A DNA stretch of 36,540 nt from Avimuribaculum sp964395975 (GCA_964395975.1 CAYNBZ010000018.1:1-36540), one strand, 5' to 3'. Shown: positions 16,167-25,510, counted from the first letter of the stretch. A program made the numbers and translations. Notes: generated by a model not told the origin, from the letters alone.

Positions 16167-16413
16167 AAAATATGCAGTGTTTCGACTGAGGGAGTTTCGT
16201 TACTCACAATAAATACAGCAGTTGAAAAATTAGGCTTTCATTCTATCTATGGAAAAATTTCTGTAGAACAATTAAAATATTGACTACACAAAATAGTAAA
16301 CGACACGAACTGAGCCAAAAAGAAAATGTACTTTTACCTTTACACCACTGTCTAAATATAATTCCACCATAAGCCCCGGATAACTTCTCATATGAAAATT
16401 TGGGAAAATATTG

Positions 16414-16421
16414 TATCTTTG
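16414..16421 (+). promoter_or_regulatory. -7 box upstream of cvpA-suf
   Basis: TATCTTTG is an exact TAnnTTTG, 24 nt before the cvpA GTG. The best upstream TTTG (16399-16402) is too close, so the -33 element is unclear. This is the likely promoter for the five-gene cvpA-sufBCDS run. Confidence 0.55.
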
Positions 16422-16445
16422 CAAGTCGCAAAGATATTGAAATAA

Positions 16446-16991
16446 GTGGACATAATCGATGGAATTATTCTGATTATAACGGTTGTCGGACTTGTTTGGG
16501 GATACCTGAAAGGACTTGTAGGACAAGTTACAACCATTTGCGGTATAGTGCTTGGCATTATAGCCTGTCACTTATGGGGTAATTGGTGTACAAGTGTACT
16601 TATAGAAATCATCCCTGAATCGGCAAATTGGCCCGAGCCCAAATATACAACAAGTGCAATCGCCAATATCGTGTTATTCCTGTTTATGTACTTAAGTACT
16701 AAAGTTATTGGAGCAATGTGTCAGTCTATCGTGACAAAGTTACACATAGGAATAATCGACCGATTGGCGGGTGCATTGTTTTGTGTATTCAAGTACATGC
16801 TAATCGTCAGCATTATACTCAATGTGTGGTATATGTTAAGCCCCGATAATACGTTATTCACAAAACGACATGCACTAAACAACATCCCGTTCCAAATAAC
16901 AATGAACATAGCACCGGCATTGCTTGGTGTCAACTCTTTGCCGCAAATACTCGATGATTTGAACAAATCTTTCGAAGAAAAAAAGAACTGA
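16446..16991 (+). CDS. cvpA: CvpA family membrane protein
   Basis: A 181-residue protein with four hydrophobic segments and the family opening VDIIDGIILIITVVGLVWGYLKG, including the conserved GxxKG turn. It starts with GTG at 16446, the only reasonable start after the promoter box. CvpA proteins sit in the inner membrane; they were named for colicin V production and are now linked to envelope homeostasis, with no defined biochemical activity. The C terminus is amphipathic and charged. It precedes sufB by 10 nt, so it is almost certainly in the suf transcript. Confidence 0.85.
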   Translation: MDIIDGIILIITVVGLVWGYLKGLVGQVTTICGIVLGIIACHLWGNWCTSVLIEIIPESANWPEPKYTTSAIANIVLFLFMYLSTKVIGAMCQSIVTKLHIGIIDRLAGALFCVFKYMLIVSIILNVWYMLSPDNTLFTKRHALNNIPFQITMNIAPALLGVNSLPQILDDLNKSFEEKKN

Positions 16992-17001
16992 ATTTGACCA
17001 A

Positions 17002-18456
17002 ATGGAGCAAGATATAGAAAGCAAAAACATAATTGACGAAGCCACCAACAGTGAATACAAATATGGCTTCGTGACTGACATCGACACACACATCATACCC
17101 AAAGGGCTTGATGAAAACGTGGTACGCTACATATCAAGCATAAAAAATGAGCCTCAATGGCTACTTGACTTTCGGCTAAAGGCTTTCCGGCATTGGCAAA
17201 CGATGCAAGTACCCGATTGGGCTCATCTGGATATTCCTCAAATAGACTTCAAATCAATAAGTTATTATGCTGCCCCCAAACAAAAAGAGCAACATAAAAG
17301 CATGGAAGATGTCGATCCGGAGTTACGCAAGACATTCGACAAACTTGGAATTTCTCTTGAGGAACAGATGCGACTGTCGGGAGTTGCCGTGGATGCTGTC
17401 ATGGACAGTGTAAGCGTAAAAACTACCTACAAAGAACGACTTGCCGAACTGGGTATAATTTTCTGTTCAATCAGCGAAGCCGTGTATAATTATCCCGACC
17501 TCGTAAAAAAATATCTCGGTACTGTGGTACCATATACCGATAATTTTTATGCAGCACTAAACTCAGCCGTATTTTCAGACGGATCTTTTGTATATATACC
17601 CAAAGGTGTGCGTTGCCCTATGGAGTTATCAACATATTTCCGCATAAATGCCGCCGACACCGGACAATTCGAGCGGACATTAATCATCGCCGACGACGAT
17701 GCTTATGTATCATACCTCGAAGGATGTACAGCACCAATGCGTGATGAGAACCAACTTCACGCTGCCATAGTAGAAATTATAGTTGAGGATCGTGCGACAG
17801 TAAAATATTCAACCGTACAAAATTGGTATCCGGGCGATAAAGACGGTAAAGGGGGAATATACAATTTTGTCACCAAGCGCGGCCTGTGCCGTGGTGATTT
17901 TTCCAAATTGTCTTGGACCCAAGTAGAAACAGGGTCGGCAATCACATGGAAATATCCCAGTTGCGTATTATCTGGCGATAATTCAGTAGGAGAATTTTAT
18001 TCGGTAGCACTGACCAACAATCATCAACAAGCTGATACCGGTACTAAAATGATTCATCTTGGCAAGAACACACGCAGCACCATCGTATCTAAAGGCATTT
18101 CTGCCGGACACAGCCAAAACAGTTATCGGGGATTGGTACGTGTTGCACCTAATGCAACCAACAGCCGCAATTATACCCAATGCGACAGTCTTTTGCTAAG
18201 CAACACCAGCGGGGCTCATACATTCCCGTATATCGATGTGCGTAACGACAGTTCTGTTGTAGAACATGAAGCCACCACATCGAAAATCAATGAAGAACAA
18301 ATTTTCTACTGCAACCAACGCGGAATACCCACTGAAGATGCCATAGGACTGATAGTTAACGGTTACGCAAAAGAAGTATTGACAAAACTCCCGATGGAAT
18401 TTGCCGTTGAAGCCCAAAAACTATTGCAAATTTCTATCGAAGGTAGCATAGGATAA
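17002..18456 (+). CDS. sufB: Fe-S cluster assembly protein SufB
   Basis: A 484-residue scaffold subunit of the SufBCD complex, which builds and passes on Fe-S clusters in the cytoplasm. Recognisable blocks are GIIFCSISEAVYNYPDLVKKYLG, FVYIPKGVRCPMELSTYFRIN, SYLEGCTAPMRDENQLHAA and the C-terminal beta-helix region with SRNYTQCDSLLLSN (the cluster-ligating Cys region) and VEHEATTSKINEEQIFYCNQRG. Length is typical. It is followed 29 nt later by sufC. Confidence 0.97.
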   Translation: MEQDIESKNIIDEATNSEYKYGFVTDIDTHIIPKGLDENVVRYISSIKNEPQWLLDFRLKAFRHWQTMQVPDWAHLDIPQIDFKSISYYAAPKQKEQHKSMEDVDPELRKTFDKLGISLEEQMRLSGVAVDAVMDSVSVKTTYKERLAELGIIFCSISEAVYNYPDLVKKYLGTVVPYTDNFYAALNSAVFSDGSFVYIPKGVRCPMELSTYFRINAADTGQFERTLIIADDDAYVSYLEGCTAPMRDENQLHAAIVEIIVEDRATVKYSTVQNWYPGDKDGKGGIYNFVTKRGLCRGDFSKLSWTQVETGSAITWKYPSCVLSGDNSVGEFYSVALTNNHQQADTGTKMIHLGKNTRSTIVSKGISAGHSQNSYRGLVRVAPNATNSRNYTQCDSLLLSNTSGAHTFPYIDVRNDSSVVEHEATTSKINEEQIFYCNQRGIPTEDAIGLIVNGYAKEVLTKLPMEFAVEAQKLLQISIEGSIG

Positions 18457-18485
18457 TTGAAAATTATAAGCAAAATAATCATACA

Positions 18486-19247
18486 ATGCTCGAAATAAAA
18501 GATCTACATGCTCAGATAGAGGGCAAAGAGATATTAAAGGGAATAAACCTGACAGTTAATGCAGGAGAAGTTCATGCCATAATGGGTCCAAATGGATCGG
18601 GCAAAAGCACACTCGCTTCAGTGTTGGCGGGAAATCCGGCATTCAACATCACAGAAGGCTCGGTGACCTTCAATGGTAAAGACCTGCTCGCTATGACTCC
18701 TGAAGACCGTTCACATGAAGGGATATTTCTGAGTTTTCAATACCCTGTTGAGATTCCCGGGGTATCTATGGTAAACTTCATGCGTGCAGCCATTAATGAA
18801 AAGCGAAAATATTTCCACCAAGAGCCATTAAATGCAAGCGAATTCTTAAAATTAATGCGTGAAAAACGAGCCATAGTCGAGCTTGACAACAAATTGGCTT
18901 CACGTTCAGTTAATGAGGGCTTTTCAGGCGGCGAGAAAAAACGCAATGAAATATTCCAAATGGCAATGCTTGAGCCTAAACTGTCGATACTCGATGAAAC
19001 TGACAGCGGGCTTGACATAGATGCACTACGAACTGTGGCAGGAGGCGTGAACAAGTTAAAAAACGACAACAATGCCACAATAGTCATTACACATTATCAA
19101 AGGCTGCTTGATTATATAAAGCCCGATTTGGTGCATGTCCTTTACAAAGGACGTATAGTAAAAACAGGCGGACCCGAATTGGCACTTGTACTCGAAGATA
19201 AGGGGTATGACTGGATAAAAAAAGAATTCGAAAATTCTAAGGGCTAA
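18486..19247 (+). CDS. sufC: Fe-S cluster assembly ATPase SufC
   Basis: A 253-residue ABC-type ATPase that energises the SufBCD scaffold. Walker A is GPNGSGKST (residues 34-42), the signature is FSGGEKKRNEI, and Walker B is LSILDETDSGLDIDAL. The DETDSGLD form, with Thr/Asp after the catalytic Glu, is the SufC hallmark distinguishing it from transporter ATPases. ITHYQRLLDYI holds the switch His. It lies between sufB and sufD with short gaps. Confidence 0.97.
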   Translation: MLEIKDLHAQIEGKEILKGINLTVNAGEVHAIMGPNGSGKSTLASVLAGNPAFNITEGSVTFNGKDLLAMTPEDRSHEGIFLSFQYPVEIPGVSMVNFMRAAINEKRKYFHQEPLNASEFLKLMREKRAIVELDNKLASRSVNEGFSGGEKKRNEIFQMAMLEPKLSILDETDSGLDIDALRTVAGGVNKLKNDNNATIVITHYQRLLDYIKPDLVHVLYKGRIVKTGGPELALVLEDKGYDWIKKEFENSKG

Positions 19248-19256
19248 TATAGATTT

Positions 19257-20630
19257 ATGTCATCGATTCAACAATACATCGACCTTTATAAAACATTTCA
19301 CAAACGTATAAATGCAAGTGCTTCACCAGCAATCAATGCATTACGCCCATATGCACTTGAAGCTCTTGAAGGCAAACAAATGCCAACGTTTGGAGATGAA
19401 AATTATGAAGTGAGTGACCTTGAAGCACTTTATGCTCCAGATTATGGCATCAATATTGATCGCCTCGAAGTTAATGCCGATACAGAAGAACCTTTCCGCT
19501 GTGATGTCCCCAATTTAAATACTAATTTATATTATACTTTTAACGATTCATACCACGGCAACGGATTCTCGTCACGGAATCAATTGCCGTCGGGTGTTGT
19601 AATAACATCGTTACGCAATACCGAAGCTTCTTTACAACAAATCATTGGCAAATATTACGGCAAAATAGCCCCTATAGACAATCTGCAAGTGGCTCTCAAC
19701 ACATTACTTGCTCAAGACGGCATCCTAATATATGTTCCTGCACATACCATAATCGAAAAACCCATTCAAATTGTTAATTTGCTTCGAGCCAACAATCCGT
19801 TAATGCTTAATCGTCGAATACTCATAATTGTGGAAGACTGCTCCCAAGTAAAAATTCTCGCTTGCGACCACACTCAAAACAATAATGTGGAATTTCTCAA
19901 CACGCAAGTAATAGAAGCATATATCGGAAACGATGCGACATTTGATTATTACGACATTGAAGAAACAAGCGAACACACTCATCGTATATCATCTATGTGG
20001 GTGCAACAGGCTGCAAACAGCAATGTGCTTGTTAACGGAATATCACTTATGAATGGGACAACAAGAAATGATTATCACATTGACATAAACGGTGAACATG
20101 CCGAAACCAAATTACTTGGAATGGCAATAGCAAGTGGCTGCCAACACATAGACAATCACACATATATTGGTCATAATGTAGGATATAGCCATAGCAACGA
20201 ACTGTTTAAATATATCCTCAACGATAGCGCAAAAGGCGCATTCACAGGCAAAATATTTGTTGCACCAAACTCCCCCCGCACCGAAGCCTATCAAAGCAAC
20301 CGTAACATCTGTGCAAGCTCCAACGCAAAAATGTATACCAAACCACAACTTGAAATATACACCGATGATGTGAAATGTGGACACGGTGCAACAATAGGCC
20401 AACTTGATCAAGAAGCATTGTTTTATATGCAGACTCGCGGTATATCCTGCAAAGAAGCACGAACACTGCTAATGCAAGCATTTATGAGCGACATTATCGA
20501 CAAGGTACGGCTTGAGGCCTTAAAAGAACGTTTACGCCACCTCGTCGAAAAACGCTTTGCCGGTACACTGGCCCAATGTCGCAGTTGTGCTGCCTCACAT
20601 TCTTGCTACACCAAAATCATGGAAAAATAA
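19257..20630 (+). CDS. sufD: Fe-S cluster assembly protein SufD
   Basis: A 457-residue paralogue of SufB that completes the SufBC2D scaffold. The N-terminal helical part is followed by the beta-helix core with SGVVITSL, LLAQDGILIYVPAHTIIEKPIQIVNLL and FTGKIFVAPNSPRTEAYQSNRNI. The C-terminal CGHGATIGQLDQEALFYMQTRGI is the common SufB/SufD signature. A C-terminal tail adds Cys-rich CRSCAASHSC, which I have not seen in typical SufD and which might bind metal. It starts 9 nt after sufC. Confidence 0.94.
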   Translation: MSSIQQYIDLYKTFHKRINASASPAINALRPYALEALEGKQMPTFGDENYEVSDLEALYAPDYGINIDRLEVNADTEEPFRCDVPNLNTNLYYTFNDSYHGNGFSSRNQLPSGVVITSLRNTEASLQQIIGKYYGKIAPIDNLQVALNTLLAQDGILIYVPAHTIIEKPIQIVNLLRANNPLMLNRRILIIVEDCSQVKILACDHTQNNNVEFLNTQVIEAYIGNDATFDYYDIEETSEHTHRISSMWVQQAANSNVLVNGISLMNGTTRNDYHIDINGEHAETKLLGMAIASGCQHIDNHTYIGHNVGYSHSNELFKYILNDSAKGAFTGKIFVAPNSPRTEAYQSNRNICASSNAKMYTKPQLEIYTDDVKCGHGATIGQLDQEALFYMQTRGISCKEARTLLMQAFMSDIIDKVRLEALKERLRHLVEKRFAGTLAQCRSCAASHSCYTKIMEK

Positions 20631-20643
20631 GAAACTAGCATAT

Positions 20644-21867
20644 ATGCCAATAAATATTAATAAAATAAGGGAAGATTTCCCTATTCTTAACCGTACCGTT
20701 GAAGGACACCCACTTGTGTACCTCGACAATGCCGCTACATCACAAACCCCACGCTGTGTGGTCGATAGCATCAATCAAATGTACTATGAACATAAGGCAA
20801 ATGTTCACCGTGGTGTACACACTCTGTCGCAAGAGGCCACCGATATGATGGAAGATGCTCGCACAAAAGTAAAAAACTTCATAAATGCCGGTTCTACCGA
20901 GGAAATTATATTTACCCGCGGTACTACCGAAGGCATCAACTTGATTGCATCTTCATTTGGCGGCCAACTATGCAATGGTGATGAAATCATAGTCACTGTG
21001 ATGGAACACCACTCTAATATTGTACCTTGGCAATTGCTTCAACGCTACTGTCGGGTAATACTGCGTGTCGTTCCCATCAATGCCAATGGAGACCTAATGC
21101 TTGATGCTTACGAAGATTTATTCACCGATAATACACGCTTTGTCGCCTTGACCCACGTATCCAACGTACTCGGTACCGTCAATCCAATAAAACAGATGAT
21201 TGACATTGCGCATAAACACGGTGTTCCAGTTCTAATCGACGGGGCACAAGCTGTGGCACATCGCCATATTGATGTCATTGACCTTGATGCCGACTTCTAT
21301 GCATTTTCCGCCCACAAGATGTATGGACCTGTCGGAATCGGGGTACTTTATGGCAAACGCCGTTTTCTTGAAACCCTGCCACCATACCAAGGCGGCGGAG
21401 AAATGATAGGACACGTGTCATTCGAAAAAACCACGTTTGCCAACCTTCCATTCAAATTCGAAGCAGGAACACCGGATTTCGTTGGTGTCGCAGCCATGAC
21501 ATCAGCAATTGATTACATTGGAAAATTAGGATTCGACAACATATATGCCCACGAACAAGAATTGCTCTCGGCAGCTACTGCCGGACTTATGGAAATCCCC
21601 GGCATGAAGATATACGGAACATCACTCGACAAAGAAGGGGTAATTTCATTCCTTGTCGATGGCATTCATCACTACGACATGGGCATGTTGCTCGACAAGA
21701 TGGGCGTGGCTGTACGCACAGGCCACCACTGCGCACAACCGCTTATGACATCGCTTGGTATAGAAGGAACCGTAAGGGCTTCTTTCGCAGTTTACAACAC
21801 CTTGGAAGAAGTTAATCATTTCGTAGCTGCAGTCAAACAAGCAGCTACCATGCTACGCAAAGCCTGA
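20644..21867 (+). CDS. sufS: Cysteine desulfurase SufS
   Basis: A 407-residue PLP enzyme that removes sulfur from L-cysteine for Fe-S assembly. The PLP lysine is Lys225 in FSAHKMYGP and the persulfide-forming cysteine is Cys363 in VRTGHHCAQPLM, with the short loop typical of group II desulfurases; YLDNAATSQTP opens the fold. I use ATG 20644, since the longer open frame would overlap sufD by 74 nt. A SufE/SufU sulfur acceptor is not found in the window. It is the last gene of the suf run and ends just before a terminator. Confidence 0.95.
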   Translation: MPININKIREDFPILNRTVEGHPLVYLDNAATSQTPRCVVDSINQMYYEHKANVHRGVHTLSQEATDMMEDARTKVKNFINAGSTEEIIFTRGTTEGINLIASSFGGQLCNGDEIIVTVMEHHSNIVPWQLLQRYCRVILRVVPINANGDLMLDAYEDLFTDNTRFVALTHVSNVLGTVNPIKQMIDIAHKHGVPVLIDGAQAVAHRHIDVIDLDADFYAFSAHKMYGPVGIGVLYGKRRFLETLPPYQGGGEMIGHVSFEKTTFANLPFKFEAGTPDFVGVAAMTSAIDYIGKLGFDNIYAHEQELLSAATAGLMEIPGMKIYGTSLDKEGVISFLVDGIHHYDMGMLLDKMGVAVRTGHHCAQPLMTSLGIEGTVRASFAVYNTLEEVNHFVAAVKQAATMLRKA

Positions 21868-21879
21868 AACATTCAAAAA

Positions 21880-21921
21880 GTGGGGATTGCCATCAGATTC
21901 AAAGTCTATTTCAATCCCCAC
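21880..21921. terminator. Terminator hairpin between sufS and the acetyltransferase gene
   Basis: GTGGGGATTG (21880-21889) pairs perfectly with CAATCCCCAC (21912-21921), loop 22 nt. It sits between two convergent genes and can serve both; no strong T tract. Confidence 0.65.
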
Positions 21922-21943
21922 CCAACACATTAATAGAAAAGCA

Positions 21944-22513
21944 TTATTTATTTTCAATTATTTTGATAAATTTTGCCGGAACGCCACCGACAACTGTATT
22001 GGGTGGAACATCTTTTGTCACAACAGCTCCAGCTGCAATTACGGCATTGTTTCCTATCGTCACACCTTGTAAAACAGTTGCATTCGAGCCAATCCACACG
22101 TTACTTCCCAAAACAATAGGGGCAGGATAGGTCGAGTTGCGCTTTTCAGGTGCAAGGTCGTGATTTAACGTGGCAAATACTACATTATGCCCGATCTGGC
22201 ACCCATCACCAATGGTGACACCGCCATGATCCTGAAAATGACAACAAGCATTAATAAACACATCTGCCCCCACCGTGATATTTCTACCGAAATCGGTATA
22301 AAATGGAGGAAACACACGAAGCGTTGATGGAACTTGATAACCAAAAAGCTTCGACAACATTTCTCGCACCTCATCCGGCGTATGATAAGCACTGTTCAGC
22401 TTGAACGTTATGCGCCTTGCCTCATTACTCATGTCATCCATAAAACGGTGTATCTCCACCGTATCCAACGCTTTACCTGTCTTAACGTACTCTTTGAAGC
22501 TTTCTAATGTCAT
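21944..22513 (-). CDS. Sugar O-acetyltransferase (maltose/galactoside acetyltransferase type)
   Basis: A 189-residue left-handed beta-helix enzyme that transfers acetyl from acetyl-CoA to a sugar hydroxyl. The N-terminal Mac domain has FMDDMSNEARRITFKLNS. Hexapeptide repeats follow (GRNITVGADVFINACCHFQDHGGVTIGDGCQIGHNV), with the catalytic-type His in FATLNHDLAPEKR, and the end IAAGAVVTKDVPPNTVVGGVPAKFIK is characteristic of Maa/LacA/NodL relatives. The true sugar is unknown. It is monocistronic, with an exact -7 box (TAATTTTG) 27 nt upstream on its strand. Confidence 0.9.
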   Translation of the reverse strand: MTLESFKEYVKTGKALDTVEIHRFMDDMSNEARRITFKLNSAYHTPDEVREMLSKLFGYQVPSTLRVFPPFYTDFGRNITVGADVFINACCHFQDHGGVTIGDGCQIGHNVVFATLNHDLAPEKRNSTYPAPIVLGSNVWIGSNATVLQGVTIGNNAVIAAGAVVTKDVPPNTVVGGVPAKFIKIIENK

Positions 22514-22540
22514 AAATTAACAATTCATTTTTTATACTGA

Positions 22541-22548
22541 CAAAATTA
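22541..22548 (-). promoter_or_regulatory. -7 box of the O-acetyltransferase gene
   Basis: The minus strand reads TAATTTTG, an exact TAnnTTTG, 27 nt before the ATG at 22513. Confidence 0.5.
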
Positions 22549-22646
22549 CATACATACAAAATCTTTTTTATAAATAAATCACTTATTTGTCTACCATAAT
22601 TACCGAATATGAAATCACTCGCTTTAAATAAGTCAAAAAAAATATG

Positions 22647-22654
22647 TAATTTTG
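22647..22654 (+). promoter_or_regulatory. -7 box upstream of pdxA and the inositol-lipid run
   Basis: TAATTTTG is an exact TAnnTTTG, about 70 nt before the pdxA ATG. A 15-nt perfect palindrome, GGTTAAA-A-TTTAACC (22694-22708), lies between the predicted transcription start and the ATG and could be an operator. Confidence 0.5.
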
Positions 22655-22725
22655 CACACTATTTCTCAACCTACGTACCACTAAAATAATAACGGTTAAA
22701 ATTTAACCCAACTAATTGATAAATA

Positions 22726-23862
22726 ATGGCAATAGATAAAAAAATAAGAGTTGGCATAACCCAAGGGGACACCAACGGAATTGGTTATGAGATAATATTG
22801 AAAGCTCTTGCCGACCCAATGATACTTGAATTGTTTACACCTATAGTATATGGCTCGACCAAAGCAGCTTCTTTCCACCGCAAGGCGTGCGGAATACAAC
22901 CAATACAGTTCAATAGCATCGACAATGCCATACAAGCTCGCGATGGAGTTTGCAATATGGTTGAACTTAACCCCGATGACCTTAAGATAGAACTGGGCAG
23001 TGAGAGTGAAGTTGCCGGACGGGCAGCTTTCGCATCGCTTGAATGTGCCATATCCGATTTGCGTAACAACTCCATCGATGTGCTTGTTACGGCTCCTATT
23101 GACAAAAACAGCATTCAAAGCGAAACATTTCATTTCCCCGGCCACACAGAATATCTTGAAACTGAGATAGGCAACGGGGCACACTCACTTATGATACTTT
23201 TTAATGATCGCATCAAAGTAGCTCTTGTAACTACCCACTTGCCTGTGTCGCAAATTGCAAGTGCTATCACAAAAGAAGCGATTCTCGAAAAGATAGAAAT
23301 ATTCAACGAATCGTTGCGTCGAGATTTTGCCATAGAATACCCGCGTATCGCTGTTCTTGCACTCAATCCTCATTCGGGCGACAACGGATTACTCGGCTCC
23401 GAAGAAAAGGAATTTATTACCCCTGCAATAGACGAAGCCTACAACAGCAAAAAAATCTGCTGCTTCGGTCCATATTCGGCCGATGGTTTCTTCGGCAACG
23501 GAAATTATACGAAGTTTGACGGAGTTCTTGCCATGTACCACGATCAAGGACTTGCACCGTTTAAAACTATTGCAATGGACAGTGGCGTTAATTTCACGGC
23601 AGGATTACCATTTATTCGCACCTCGCCCGACCATGGCACAGGCTACGACATAGCAGGAAAAGGAATTGCCAGCCACGCCTCATTTCTTGCAGCAATATAT
23701 GCCGCAATCGACATATACCGTAACCGCAAAACATACGAAGAAATTCATTCCAACCCTTTACGCAAGCAATATTTTGACAAGAGCAATGACAACGTAGTAC
23801 TCGACCTGAGCAAAGACGATGATGATAGTGACAGTGCTACAGTAAAGGCTACAAACGTTTAA
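22726..23862 (+). CDS. pdxA: 4-hydroxythreonine-4-phosphate dehydrogenase
   Basis: A 378-residue metal- and NAD-dependent enzyme of the deoxyxylulose-phosphate-dependent vitamin B6 pathway. The start RVGITQGDTNGIGYEII is the family signature (canonical GDPxGIG here GDTNGIG). The three metal histidines are His140 (PGHTEYLE), His216 (LNPHSGDNG) and His272 (MYHDQGLAPFK), all present. It is longer than the roughly 330-residue enterobacterial enzyme because of a short insert and an Asp-rich tail. The next gene starts 21 nt later, so pdxA heads the run that leads to the inositol-lipid genes; a functional link is not obvious. Confidence 0.94.
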   Translation: MAIDKKIRVGITQGDTNGIGYEIILKALADPMILELFTPIVYGSTKAASFHRKACGIQPIQFNSIDNAIQARDGVCNMVELNPDDLKIELGSESEVAGRAAFASLECAISDLRNNSIDVLVTAPIDKNSIQSETFHFPGHTEYLETEIGNGAHSLMILFNDRIKVALVTTHLPVSQIASAITKEAILEKIEIFNESLRRDFAIEYPRIAVLALNPHSGDNGLLGSEEKEFITPAIDEAYNSKKICCFGPYSADGFFGNGNYTKFDGVLAMYHDQGLAPFKTIAMDSGVNFTAGLPFIRTSPDHGTGYDIAGKGIASHASFLAAIYAAIDIYRNRKTYEEIHSNPLRKQYFDKSNDNVVLDLSKDDDDSDSATVKATNV

Positions 23863-23883
23863 CATCTTTCTGATATAAAAGCG

Positions 23884-24591
23884 ATGAATTATGCAATTAT
23901 TGCCGCCGGAGAAGGCTCTCGATTAGTCCAAGAAGGGATAAAAAAACCAAAACCTCTCATTGAACTAAACGGAGAACCAATGATAGGGCGTCTGATAAGG
24001 ATTTTTACACAATGCCATGCCACAAGCATCAACATCATTGTCAACAGAGAAATGGTAGAAGTAAAAGAATACTTGAACATTCTCAAGGCCAATGCCACTG
24101 TTGACATTAACATTGTGGTGAAATCCACACCAAGTTCGATGCACAGTTTCTACGAATTGAGCCGCATAATGCCGAAAGGCAAATTCTGCCTCACCACTGT
24201 CGATACCATATTCAAGGAAGAAGATTTTGCCAGATACATCTCGGCATACGAATCATCGGACAAAGACTGCGATGGAATGATGGCGGTAACGCCTTTTATC
24301 GATGACGAAAAACCTCTTTACGTTGATGCAGATGATAGTATGACCATACAAGGTTTCTATGATAGCAAGCCCCAAAATGCAAAATACATCTCAGGTGGCA
24401 TATATGCACTCGATGACAAAGCAATATCAATACTTGAACAATGCATAAAAAGTGGCTTGGCCAGAATGCGCAACTTTCAACGCGCACTCATCGAGCACAA
24501 ACTCAAACTAAAAGCATTTCCAATCGACAAAATAATAGATGTGGATCATGCTGGCGACATTGCCACAGCCGAGAACTTTATACGTAGTTAA
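23884..24591 (+). CDS. Sugar-phosphate/alcohol-phosphate nucleotidyltransferase
   Basis: A 235-residue GT-A-like NTP transferase. The nucleotide-binding signature is AAGEGSRL followed by KPKPL (residues 7-25), with a likely metal-binding Asp in LTTVDTIF and a second in DVDHAGDI near the end. Such enzymes activate a phosphorylated alcohol or sugar with CTP, UTP or GTP. The cluster context (inositol-phosphate synthase, CDP-alcohol transferase) makes a CTP:inositol-phosphate cytidylyltransferase role conceivable, which is inference only. It lies 21 nt after pdxA and 31 nt before the ATP-grasp gene. Confidence 0.85.
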   Translation: MNYAIIAAGEGSRLVQEGIKKPKPLIELNGEPMIGRLIRIFTQCHATSINIIVNREMVEVKEYLNILKANATVDINIVVKSTPSSMHSFYELSRIMPKGKFCLTTVDTIFKEEDFARYISAYESSDKDCDGMMAVTPFIDDEKPLYVDADDSMTIQGFYDSKPQNAKYISGGIYALDDKAISILEQCIKSGLARMRNFQRALIEHKLKLKAFPIDKIIDVDHAGDIATAENFIRS

Positions 24592-24622
24592 AAATAAATT
24601 AACCAATCATATCATAATATAA

Positions 24623-25498
24623 ATGGCCGATATAGAAATTGCCGGCATAATGAGAGCTGGCGCATATTCGCCAAACCACATTGGCAACGATGCCGCTATA
24701 TTCAATGCCACAGCCGAACACTTGCGCAAGCGCGGATATGTGGTGAACATTTACAGTGAAGACCGCTTTAACTCAACCGACATCAATGAGCCGGTGATTC
24801 TAAATATGTGTCGAGAACAGGCTTCAATAAGCAAGCTGCAACAACTTGAGAAAGATGGAAAACTCGTAATCAATTCGGGATTCGGCATTGAGAATTGCAC
24901 TCGCGAACGTATGACTCGTATATTGCTTGGAAGCGGAATTCCATATCCAGAAAGTACCATTGTCAACACTAACGAAGCTGTTATCCCAATGTTGAAACGA
25001 GCAGGATTCCAGAGTTGTTGGATAAAGCGTGGCGATTTTCACGCCATGCACAAAGAAGATGTGAGCTATGTGCGCCATCCGGAAGAGGCTCAGGAGGTAT
25101 TACAAGAATATTTTTATCGCGGCATCAAACGTGCCGTAATAAACAAGCACTTAGTAGGCGACCTCGTGAAATTCTATGGCATACACAATACACCATTTTT
25201 CTATTGGTTTTACCCCCTCGATAGGGGACATAGCAAATATGGTTATGAAACAATCAATGGCAAAGCGCAAGGCATAGAATTTGACAAAAATTATTTGAAG
25301 AAAATATGTCAACAAGCAGCCGAAGAACTCAATGTATTGGTATATGGTGGGGATTGCATCATTTCTCCTGAAGGCAACATACAAATAATTGACTTCAACG
25401 ACTGGCCTAGTTTTGCACCATGCCGCACAGAAGCTGCCCCTTACATAGCAAAGTGTGTAATCGGGGAAATAAAAAAGAAAAGTAATAACCAACTTTGA
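24623..25498 (+). CDS. ATP-grasp family protein in inositol-lipid cluster
   Basis: A 291-residue protein with the layout of an ATP-grasp ligase/kinase: an N-terminal Rossmann-like part (to about residue 70), then the ATP-binding lysines in CWIKRGDFHAMHKEDV and VINKHLVGDLVKFYGI. The metal-binding end is VYGGDCIISPEGNIQIIDFNDWPSF, with Asp and Asn in D-x-N-D. The last two blocks resemble in outline those of inositol-trisphosphate 5/6-kinases, which are also ATP-grasp enzymes, so an inositol(-phosphate) kinase is one possibility; a ligase joining an amino acid or acid to a headgroup is another. The substrate is unknown. The next gene starts within 12 nt of its stop codon. Confidence 0.78.
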   Translation: MADIEIAGIMRAGAYSPNHIGNDAAIFNATAEHLRKRGYVVNIYSEDRFNSTDINEPVILNMCREQASISKLQQLEKDGKLVINSGFGIENCTRERMTRILLGSGIPYPESTIVNTNEAVIPMLKRAGFQSCWIKRGDFHAMHKEDVSYVRHPEEAQEVLQEYFYRGIKRAVINKHLVGDLVKFYGIHNTPFFYWFYPLDRGHSKYGYETINGKAQGIEFDKNYLKKICQQAAEELNVLVYGGDCIISPEGNIQIIDFNDWPSFAPCRTEAAPYIAKCVIGEIKKKSNNQL

Positions 25499-25510
25499 GT
25501 GTATATATTT

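Noticed and set aside
16186..16283. Short coding-looking stretch (EGVSLLTINTAVEKLGFHSI...) before cvpA.
   Set aside because: There is a stop just before it and no start codon; it may be a gene remnant, but no family is recognised.
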